From Synechococcus sp. CO36386bin_37 (GTDB taxonomy: Bacteria > Cyanobacteriota > Cyanobacteriia > PCC-6307 > Cyanobiaceae): 21,763 nt of DNA. The stretch spans positions 1-21,763 of the forward strand of contig WTGE01000369.1 of the NCBI GenBank assembly GCA_011525445.1, in the 5' to 3' direction. Positions 16,051-21,763 of the stretch are shown here, one piece after another. The position numbers and the translations under genes are program-made. The notes under the pieces are model-generated. The model had not been told where the DNA came from, made no database searches, and saw only the letters and a program-made list of their open reading frames with translations. Positions within the stretch are counted from its first letter, which is position 1. Every line of letters begins with the position of its first letter.

Positions 16051-16687
16051 TTCCGGCGACACCACGGCCAGCAAGGAGCGGGCCGGATGAGACGGGGAAG
16101 CGCAACAGCGATACCTGCGCTGCAACTGCCAAATCAGCCAAGCTGAGTGCATCCCCTACCAGGAAACCATCTGGTTTCAGGCCATCGGCAATCGCAATCA
16201 GGTTATTCAGCATGGAGGAACGCTCCTCCTGCCCAAACAAATCATTCAGACCATTGAGCCAACCCGTTGGCAACCCTGTCATCACCTGCCGAATCGGGCC
16301 GGGTACATCATCAGGCAACAAAGCGGCACGAAGATCGGGGTCATCAACGCACGCTTGAAGCAAGGCCGCGCGAACGCTGCCGGCTAGGGTCGTATCCGCC
16401 CAATCTTCGATCAATTGGATTTGCGCCGCCAAGCGCAGATCGTTAGGAAGAAAGGATGATTCAGACTGACGCTCATCGAGATAACGACAAATAGCACTGG
16501 AATCCGCAACCACCGTTTCGCCATCAACAAGAACCGGCACCTGTCTCTGACCCGACAAGCGAAACACTGACAATTGACCTATCCCAGGAGTGACTTCCAC
16601 TTCGCGAAAACTCAAACCTTTGGCGTGCAGTGCCATGCGTACTTTGAGGCAGAACGCGGAATGACGGAATTGATGCAGCTCCAGCAT
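15962..16687 (-). CDS. glutathione S-transferase family protein
   Basis: The 241-residue protein has an N-terminal thioredoxin-fold GST domain (1-75): MLELHQFRHSAFCLKVRMAL, a QVPVLVDGE segment with the cis-proline, and VADSSAICRYLDE. An all-helical C-terminal domain follows, with FLVGDALSLADLAVAAQ near residue 175. The likely catalytic position carries H9-S10 and C13 (HSAFC) rather than a tyrosine, as in many bacterial GSTs. The substrate is unknown; detoxification or redox roles are generic. The start codon's CATG (16685-16688) also offers an ATG to the opposite strand, but the real DUF751 start is probably 60 bases further on. It converges on and overlaps the DUF6816 gene. Confidence 0.9.
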   Translation of the reverse strand: MLELHQFRHSAFCLKVRMALHAKGLSFREVEVTPGIGQLSVFRLSGQRQVPVLVDGETVVADSSAICRYLDERQSESSFLPNDLRLAAQIQLIEDWADTTLAGSVRAALLQACVDDPDLRAALLPDDVPGPIRQVMTGLPTGWLNGLNDLFGQEERSSMLNNLIAIADGLKPDGFLVGDALSLADLAVAAQVSLLRFPVSSGPLLAGRGVAGISDHPRLQPLFEWRDQLEVRLLERDPAVV

Positions 16688-16745
16688 GACCGTCTTTGCC
16701 TTTAACCGGCAGAGTAGCTATCAGATTCATTTCTCCGCCAGGACC

Positions 16746-16952
16746 ATGCGCGAGTTCTTCGTCAACGTGACGCGTTACCCGCGCTACCTCATTGCTTTCA
16801 CCCTCGGCGTGATCAACTCCGTGGCAGAGCCGTTAGCCAAGCGGCGCAGCAATCCAGTCACAGCCATAGCTCTGGTGGGAGCTCTGATCAGTGGCTTCAT
16901 CACCCTCAGCCTGGTGCTCCGTGCCATGGTGACTACAACACCACTGAGCTGA
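16746..16952 (+). CDS. DUF751 (Ycf33-like) small membrane protein
   Basis: The 68-residue protein starts [20 protein letters not shown] and continues with a glycine-rich hydrophobic segment containing [16 protein letters not shown]. The pattern matches DUF751, the family of chloroplast-encoded Ycf33, found in cyanobacteria and algae; function is unknown. Two hydrophobic segments are visible (about 12-28 and 38-60). The frame is open back to an ATG at 16686, but homologues begin at this methionine, and AGGA precedes it closely. The gene heads a run of five plus-strand genes; rbfA starts 2 bases after its stop. Confidence 0.85.
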   Translation: MREFFVNVTRYPRYLIAFTLGVINSVAEPLAKRRSNPVTAIALVGALISGFITLSLVLRAMVTTTPLS

Positions 16953-16954
16953 AG

Positions 16955-17359
16955 ATGGCCCAGGGACGTCGCGTTGAACGGGTTGCCGCCTTAATCCGCA
17001 AGGAAACCAGCGAGCTGCTGCTCCATGGGATCCGAGATGAACGAGTCCATCAAGGGATGGTGAGCATCACCGAGGTTGAGGTCAGTGGAGACCTGCAGCA
17101 TTGCCGGATTTTTGTGAGCATTTTCGGTGAGCAGGCCCAAAAACAGCAGGTCATGGACGGCCTCCACGCTGCCAGTGGATATCTCCGGGGTGAGCTGGGC
17201 CGCAGGCTTCAAATGCGCCGCGCTCCAGAGGTCACCTTCAAACTTGACCGAGGTATTGAAAAGGGCAGCACAGTCCTGCACCTACTTGGAGAACTTGAAC
17301 GGGAACGGGACGAACGGGGTGAGATCCAAGAGGGCACGGATCATCAAGATCAATCATGA
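16955..17359 (+). CDS. rbfA: 30S ribosome-binding factor RbfA
   Basis: RbfA binds the immature small subunit and helps process the 16S rRNA 5' end, especially in the cold. The 134-residue protein has the single KH-like fold: [18 protein letters not shown] at 5-22, [42 protein letters not shown], and [11 protein letters not shown] charged C-terminal tail of about 20 residues extends beyond the core. It starts 2 bases after the DUF751 stop, and its own stop overlaps the next start (ATGA), which points to tight cotranslation with the NagZ-like gene. Confidence 0.95.
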   Translation: MAQGRRVERVAALIRKETSELLLHGIRDERVHQGMVSITEVEVSGDLQHCRIFVSIFGEQAQKQQVMDGLHAASGYLRGELGRRLQMRRAPEVTFKLDRGIEKGSTVLHLLGELERERDERGEIQEGTDHQDQS

Positions 17360-18987
17360 ATCAAGGCGAATTCCGTCAGGCCGTCGCTCAGCTATTGGTG
17401 ATTCGAGCCAGCGGTCACGCCACGGATCGCCAAAGGCGTTACCCACGCTGGGAGCTCAGCAACAACGAACTCGAACAACTGTTAGGAGCAGGGGTTGGAG
17501 GCGTAATTCTGCTCGGTGGAACGGCGACTGAATTGCAACAGCGCTGCCACACCTTGCAACGTTGGGCTGGCCACCCCCTTCTGTTGTGTGCGGATGTTGA
17601 GGAGGGAGTTGGGCAACGATTTGAAGGAGCGAGTTGGCTTGTGCCACCCATGGCACTCGGCCGACTTCATCGCAGCGCACCTGTAAAAGCCGTTCTCCTA
17701 GCGGAGGAGTACGGCCGTTGTTGCGGCAATCAAGCAAAACGCTGCGGTTTGAATTGGGTCCTGGCGCCGGTGTGCGACATCAACAGCAACCCACACAACC
17801 CTGTGATCAACGTGAGAGCTTGGGGAGAAGATCCAGATACGGTCAGTGCACTCGCAGGAGCCTTTCAGCGTGGCCTTGCCTCGACAGGAGTTTTGGGGTG
17901 TGCCAAACACTTCCCCGGCCATGGGGACACCGCCACTGACTCCCATCTGGATCTTCCCGTTCTTCGCCACACCCGTGAGCGCCTAGAAGCCCTTGAACTG
18001 CAACCCTTTCGCACACTGATTCAAACAGGTGTCAGCACTGTGATGACTGCCCACCTGCTGATTCCGGCTTTGGATGATCAAAGACCAGCAACGCTCTCGG
18101 CGAATGTGCTCACCACACTTCTTCGTGCTGATCTCGGTTTCGAAGGCCTTGTCGTAACAGATGCTTTGGTGATGGAGGCCATTGCAGCCCGCCATGGTGC
18201 TGGCGAAGCAGCAGTCCTTGCGTTCGAGGCAGGTGCTGATCTGATTCTGATGCCAGCGAGTGCCTCAGAAGCCATCGAAGCCCTCTGCGAGGCCCTGCAT
18301 TCTGGCCGAATCCCCCAATCCCGGCTAGAGGAATCTCTCGCACGCCGACAGACAGCTCTCACATGGATTGCAAGAGCAAACGAAACCACCTTCGAATCCT
18401 CATTACAAACCCCGATTGAAACCGCTGAAGAACGACAACTCACACTGGAGCTGGTGCAACGAACCCTTGATCGATCTCGCTCCTTCCGCAACGACGATTC
18501 AGCCGAGCCGGTGAATGGCACCAACCTGGTTCGCGTTGACGGTGTTCTCCCCTGCCCCATTCTCCCCGCAGATGCCCCAGCTCTCCTGCTCCCCAAGGCG
18601 AACGGACTTCAACCCGTCCTGAGCCATCCCCTGAGCATTTCTCCATGGAAACAACCGCATGATCCCCAAGCACCCTTGGATCTGGATCGCTTCGGGAGTG
18701 GTCCGGTCTTCCTGCAGTTATTTGTTCGCGGCAATCCATTTCAAGCCAACCGCAATGTCCAGGAACCCTGGGCAGATGTGATCAAGCAATTGATTCATCT
18801 CAACAGGCTCTTTGGCGTAGCGGTTTATGGCAGCCCATACGCATGGGAGTCCTTGAGCGCGCTTCTCCCCGACGCCATCCCCGCGGCCTACAGCCCTGGG
18901 CAAATGCCCGACGCCCAACAGGAGTTGCTCCAAGACCTGTTCAAACCGGCTCCTATTGCGGTGGGCGTCAACGACTTCACTGACTGA
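17356..18987 (+). CDS. beta-N-acetylhexosaminidase, NagZ-like (GH3)
   Basis: The 543-residue protein has an N-terminal GH3 domain of about 340 residues. NagZ hydrolyses GlcNAc-beta-1,4-anhMurNAc during peptidoglycan recycling. The hallmark loop [14 protein letters not shown] (184-197) carries the Asp-His dyad typical of the NagZ branch, and the catalytic nucleophile is D269 in GLVVTDAL. The substrate-binding VEEGVGQRF is at 81-89. No signal peptide is seen, suggesting cytoplasmic action. About 190 C-terminal residues (from about 350) exceed the size of E. coli NagZ and have no motif I can name. The gene overlaps rbfA by 4 bases and precedes the GT2-TPR gene by 36 bases. Confidence 0.9.
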   Translation: MNQGEFRQAVAQLLVIRASGHATDRQRRYPRWELSNNELEQLLGAGVGGVILLGGTATELQQRCHTLQRWAGHPLLLCADVEEGVGQRFEGASWLVPPMALGRLHRSAPVKAVLLAEEYGRCCGNQAKRCGLNWVLAPVCDINSNPHNPVINVRAWGEDPDTVSALAGAFQRGLASTGVLGCAKHFPGHGDTATDSHLDLPVLRHTRERLEALELQPFRTLIQTGVSTVMTAHLLIPALDDQRPATLSANVLTTLLRADLGFEGLVVTDALVMEAIAARHGAGEAAVLAFEAGADLILMPASASEAIEALCEALHSGRIPQSRLEESLARRQTALTWIARANETTFESSLQTPIETAEERQLTLELVQRTLDRSRSFRNDDSAEPVNGTNLVRVDGVLPCPILPADAPALLLPKANGLQPVLSHPLSISPWKQPHDPQAPLDLDRFGSGPVFLQLFVRGNPFQANRNVQEPWADVIKQLIHLNRLFGVAVYGSPYAWESLSALLPDAIPAAYSPGQMPDAQQELLQDLFKPAPIAVGVNDFTD

Positions 18988-19023
18988 ACCGGATTAGCCT
19001 CATCGGCAATCGTTTCGAAGGTC

Positions 19024-20232
19024 ATGCTCAGCCTCTCAATGATCGTGCGGGACGAACAGGAGCGGTTAGAAGCTTGCCTGGACTCAGTCAAAACATTCGT
19101 CGACGAGATGGTGATCGTCGATACGGGATCGACGGACAAGACCGTTGCGATCGCCAAAGCAGCAGGAGCACGGGTCGAGCATCTGACCTGGCCTGGGGAT
19201 TTCGCACCAGCACGAAATGTAGCTCTGACCTACCTGAAAGGCGATTGGGTGCTCGTCCTGGATGCAGATGAATCCCTTCGAGCAGAAGCCATTCCTGTGT
19301 TGAAGGCCCTGATGGCCCAGCCCGATGTTCTCGTGATCAATCTGCTTCGCTACGAACAGGGTGCTGCGATGGCGCCCTATTCCAATGTGAGCCGTCTGTT
19401 TCGCCGCCATCCGAGAATTTGCTGGAGTCGGCCCTATCACTCCATGGTTGACGACAGCGTCAGAGAAATTCTTCAGGATGAACCTCACTGGCGCATCGCC
19501 GATTGTCCAGAGCCAGCACTGCTCCACGACGGCTACAGGCCTGAATTGCTCCAGGGAACAGACAAGGCAGAACACCTGCGACGTTCAATGCAGAAATGGT
19601 TGGAGACCGAACCAGGCCACCCCTACGCCAGCGCCAAGCTCGGCGCCCTTGAGGTTGCAGATGGAAACAGGGCTCGCGGAATCAAACTGTTGCGCGAAGG
19701 GCTCGCCAACCTTGGCGAGGGTGATGCGCAAGCCGCTGAGCGTTACGAACTGCTGTTGCATCTTGGCATCGCCTTGAGTGCCCAGGACAGCGATCAGGCC
19801 ATTGACTGCTACAGACGAGCACTGGATCAATCTCTCGACATTCGTCTTGCATTAGGCGCCCGATTGAATCTGGCCGCCTTGCTTCTTCAACGGAACCAGA
19901 TTGAGGAGGCGATTCAACTCACAACCACTGCATGCCAACGAGCGCCTGAAGTGGCCCTGGCCTGGTACAACTTGGGGTTGATGCAACGTCGCAAAGGAGC
20001 AATTAGGGAGGCTCTGCAGTCCTACGAGCAGGCACTGAGCCTGAACGCCAGCCACGCCGAATGCCATCAGAACCTCGCCGTTGCGCGGCTTGTTGGTGGA
20101 GATATTGATGGTGCACGGGCTTCCTTCCGCCAGGCGATCACCCTGCTTCGCACCCAAGGGAAAGGCGACCAGGCAATCGCCTTGGAAGATCAGGTGAGCG
20201 GACTGGTGAAACTCGACGAGGTGAATGCATGA
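19024..20232 (+). CDS. glycosyltransferase family 2 with C-terminal TPR repeats
   Basis: The 402-residue protein has an N-terminal GT-A domain: SMIVRDEQERLEACLDSV, VDTGSTDKT with D33, the metal-binding DAD triad at 80-82 (VLVLDADESLR), and the GDFAPARN segment typical of the SunS/WaaE-like GT2 branch. From about residue 205 to the end come degenerate tetratricopeptide repeats, for example residues 301-335 (ALAWYNLGLMQRRKG then ALQSYEQALSLN) and the next unit ending FRQAITLLR. The donor sugar and acceptor are unknown; TPRs suggest binding of a protein partner or acceptor. AAGG precedes the ATG closely. The stop overlaps the hemD start by 4 bases. Confidence 0.9.
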   Translation: MLSLSMIVRDEQERLEACLDSVKTFVDEMVIVDTGSTDKTVAIAKAAGARVEHLTWPGDFAPARNVALTYLKGDWVLVLDADESLRAEAIPVLKALMAQPDVLVINLLRYEQGAAMAPYSNVSRLFRRHPRICWSRPYHSMVDDSVREILQDEPHWRIADCPEPALLHDGYRPELLQGTDKAEHLRRSMQKWLETEPGHPYASAKLGALEVADGNRARGIKLLREGLANLGEGDAQAAERYELLLHLGIALSAQDSDQAIDCYRRALDQSLDIRLALGARLNLAALLLQRNQIEEAIQLTTTACQRAPEVALAWYNLGLMQRRKGAIREALQSYEQALSLNASHAECHQNLAVARLVGGDIDGARASFRQAITLLRTQGKGDQAIALEDQVSGLVKLDEVNA

Positions 20233-21053
20233 ATCAAGAAGGCAGTACGGCTCTGCAAGGGCGAACCATCGTCGTGACGCGAGCGCGAGAGCAGCTTGGC
20301 GAAGCGCGCAAACTCCTGGAACAACAGGGAGCCAAGGTCCTCGACCTGCCAGCCCTGGAGATCGGCCCACCCGATGAATGGGGACCTCTGGACGACGCTC
20401 TGGAGGATCTAGATGGATTCCACTGGGTGATCTTTTCAAGTGCCAATGGAGTTCAGGCTGTTGATGAACGCCTGAGTCGGATCGGCAGCAGTCTGGCTCG
20501 CAGACCAGCGGGACTTCGCATTGCTGCTGTGGGTCGCAAAACAGCGCGGCATCTGGACCAATTGGGTGCCCCAGCGGATTTTGTGCCTCCTGACTTCGTC
20601 GCCGATAGCCTGATCGAACACTTTCCTGTTTCAGGTTGGGGACTCAGACTTCTTCTACCAAGAGTCCAGAGCGGGGGGCGCACCCTGCTCGCTGAGGCCT
20701 TCGGAGAAGCTGGCGCCAGGGTGGTTGAAGTGCCTGCCTATGAATCGCGTTGTCCAGCGGAGATGCCTGAATCAACCGCATCGGCCTTGGTATCGGGAGA
20801 CGTGGATGCGATCACATTCAGCAGTGGTAAGACCGTCATTCACACGGCGGCCCTGCTCAAGCAAACATTGGGTGCGGAGCAAGCCGATCTCGCCTTGCGA
20901 TCTCCAGCACTCGTCTCCATTGGTCCCCAGACCAGTGAGCGTTGCCTGGAACAATTCGGACGCGTTGACCAGGAAGCGTCCCCCCACGACCTTGAAGGGT
21001 TAGCTCAGGCCTGCCTTCAGGTCATGCAACGTCGCTCAGAACGTCCGGAGTGA
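20229..21053 (+). CDS. hemD: uroporphyrinogen-III synthase
   Basis: HemD cyclises hydroxymethylbilane with inversion of ring D to uroporphyrinogen III, the precursor of heme, chlorophyll, bilins and cobalamin. The 274-residue protein has the bilobed family pattern: GRTIVVTRAREQLGEARKLL (11-30), FHWVIFSSANGVQAVDERL, AAVGRKTARHLDQLG, a hinge region with LLLPRVQSGGRTLLAEAF, VPAYESRCP, DVDAITFSSGKTVIHTAALL and VSIGPQTSERCLEQFG. Length is normal. The 4-base ATGA overlap with the GT2-TPR gene implies translational coupling although the functions are unrelated. The 3' end overlaps a minus-strand lipoprotein gene by 37 bases. Confidence 0.93.
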   Translation: MNQEGSTALQGRTIVVTRAREQLGEARKLLEQQGAKVLDLPALEIGPPDEWGPLDDALEDLDGFHWVIFSSANGVQAVDERLSRIGSSLARRPAGLRIAAVGRKTARHLDQLGAPADFVPPDFVADSLIEHFPVSGWGLRLLLPRVQSGGRTLLAEAFGEAGARVVEVPAYESRCPAEMPESTASALVSGDVDAITFSSGKTVIHTAALLKQTLGAEQADLALRSPALVSIGPQTSERCLEQFGRVDQEASPHDLEGLAQACLQVMQRRSERPE

Positions 21054-21682
21054 AGAACAGTTAGGCAGCCGAGACGAAGATCGATGGCCTGCACAGACAC
21101 CTCCATCGGCAACAAGGAATCAGACGCGCCAGGACAACGGCCTCCAGCACCTCCAACACACACCACTCCTGACCCAGCCGATGTCCGGATCAGAGCACGA
21201 TGCTCGTCTCCTACGGAAAGAACACCCATTACGTCCCAATCGATTTCAGGCGATGGTTCGAGATCGGAATCGGGAGATGTTCCAAGCACGGCAATGGGGG
21301 AATGAGGAGGGTCTTGCCGACTGGAGCCTTGAAGGAAAGGGGCAAAGGGATCAACACGTCCATAGGGGAGGGAGGCTAGAACCTCAGCGACACCTGGAAG
21401 AACAGTGAGTCCTGTGTTGGTTTGAAGGGAAGGCTGTTCAACCCCGGGGGACCCCAAAAGGTTGTCCTTCAGTGGACTGACGTGCTCTGAATCGGAAACG
21501 GGGCGAGGCCGCTCCGTTGGATTGACAGAACAGCCAGCCAGCGATATCCCAAACAAGAGAATGATCGGAACAGGGGTTGAGGGTGGCCCCAGATCAAGGA
21601 TGGGAACCCGTTGCGTAACCGCTTTCCACCAAATCTTTAAAACGGTCAAGATTGGCCTTGAGCTCCTTCGTGACAATCCCAC
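21017..21682 (-). CDS. putative lipoprotein, uncharacterised
   Basis: I do not recognise the family. The frame has a lipobox-like IILLFGISLAGC near residue 51 of the longest form, followed by a low-complexity linker rich in P, S and E, a segment YGRVDPFAPFL, a predicted beta-rich part IDWDVMGVLSVGDEHRAL, and three late cysteines. The DPF motif followed by a GVL/ALI strand is faintly like PilP-type proteins, but this is weak. The start is unresolved: the longest form begins at a GTG (21682) that overlaps the SRPBCC reading frame by 89 bases and gives an overlong signal region. No ATG or GTG lies between there and the hydrophobic segment, so a TTG or other rare start is possible. The 3' end overlaps hemD by 37 bases. 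Confidence 0.55.
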   Translation of the reverse strand: MGLSRRSSRPILTVLKIWWKAVTQRVPILDLGPPSTPVPIILLFGISLAGCSVNPTERPRPVSDSEHVSPLKDNLLGSPGVEQPSLQTNTGLTVLPGVAEVLASLPYGRVDPFAPFLQGSSRQDPPHSPIAVLGTSPDSDLEPSPEIDWDVMGVLSVGDEHRALIRTSAGSGVVCVGGAGGRCPGASDSLLPMEVSVQAIDLRLGCLTVLHSGRSERRCMT

Positions 21683-21763
21683 CCAAGCTGCTTGGTTCCA
21701 TCAATGGTCCCAAGACCCCTGGCAACTCGTACATCACAATCAACTACCCAGCCGAGCAATCCA
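21594..21763 (-). pseudogene. 3' end of an SRPBCC-family gene with in-frame TAG (possibly broken)
   Basis: On the minus strand a frame ending with TGA at 21594-21596 encodes LIVMYELPGVLGPL, then EPSSLGGIVTKEL and LDRFKDLVESG. This is the final strand and long C-terminal helix expected of cyanobacterial SRPBCC (START-like, polyketide-cyclase-type) proteins. Directly before LIV is a TAG (21744-21746), and the same frame continues open to the window edge as DCSAG. In relatives I would expect a strand of the form xLxVxYxxPG here, so the stop falls inside conserved sequence. Only 17 bases lie beyond it, so a nonsense mutation, a nearby frameshift or a sequence error cannot be told apart. Confidence 0.45.

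Noticed and set aside
15844..16160. Minus-strand 101-codon frame spanning the DUF6816/GST overlap
   Set aside because: Low-quality translation in a third frame of a region already coding on both strands; no motif.
16685..16688. A second CATG shared start between GST (minus) and the DUF751 frame (plus ATG at 16686)
   Set aside because: DUF751 relatives begin at the methionine at 16746 ([14 protein letters not shown]), so the upstream ATG is probably not used.
18078..18596. 172-codon open frame on the minus strand inside the NagZ-like gene
   Set aside because: Arg/Ser/Ala-rich translation without motifs, lying fully antisense to a well-conserved GH3 gene; a shadow of its codon usage.
1..21763. 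tRNA genes, CRISPR arrays, insertion sequences, prophage or integration sites, defence systems
   Set aside because: Reading both strands showed no cloverleaf, no regular direct repeats, no transposase or integrase motif, and gene content of conserved housekeeping type throughout.

Overview
The window is dense chromosomal DNA from a unicellular cyanobacterium, most likely a marine Synechococcus (subcluster 5.1-like). The evidence is psbU, a PetL-like cytochrome b6f subunit, a CRR7-family protein, a Ycf33/DUF751 protein, a fused VKOR-thioredoxin, and several proteins of cyanobacterial type (TIGR03279 radical SAM, DUF3120, DUF4346, DUF6816). The species assignment is inference. I see no rRNA, tRNA, CRISPR array, insertion sequence, phage gene or attachment site, and no gene-free stretch longer than about 155 bases.

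Layout. 1-2073 (minus): uppP, then a partial PDZ/radical SAM protein cut by the left edge. 2103-5156 (plus): DUF3120 membrane protein, psbU with the one clear intrinsic terminator, nadB. 5173-6114 (minus): VKOR-thioredoxin. 6227-8850 (plus): rimO and an MFS transporter with overlapping stop and start. 8837-8929 (minus): a 30-codon petL-like gene. 9084-10658 (plus): an HpnP-like B12/radical SAM protein. 10662-12263 (minus): FemAB/DUF482 protein and DUF4346 protein. 12354-12806 (plus): small exported four-cysteine protein. 12779-14379 (minus): tandem PTPS protein and a RibD_C-type reductase. 14432-15046 (plus): aroK. 15003-15263 (minus): CRR7-like protein. 15262-16050 (plus): DUF6816 exported protein. 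15962-16687 (minus): glutathione S-transferase. 16746-21053 (plus): DUF751, rbfA, nagZ-like GH3, GT2-TPR protein, hemD. 21017-21763 (minus): a putative lipoprotein and the 3' end of an SRPBCC-family gene that carries an in-frame TAG.

The genes are mostly housekeeping. They cover cell envelope (uppP, NagZ-like, GT2), photosynthesis (psbU, petL, CRR7-like), cofactors (nadB, hemD, pterin/flavin-type enzymes), aromatic amino acids (aroK), ribosome maturation (rimO, rbfA) and disulfide formation (VKOR-Trx).

I found no obvious new defence or mobile system. The unusual features are architectural. All seven convergent junctions are overlapping or separated by at most 16 bp. Two divergent genes appear to start in the same CATG. 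A psbU terminator ends 6 bases before the nadB start codon. Protein-level oddities are a tandem PTPS whose first domain lacks the catalytic histidine and which is paired with a RibD-type reductase, an HpnP-like B12 radical SAM enzyme without the DxHxxG motif, and a possibly broken SRPBCC gene at the right edge.
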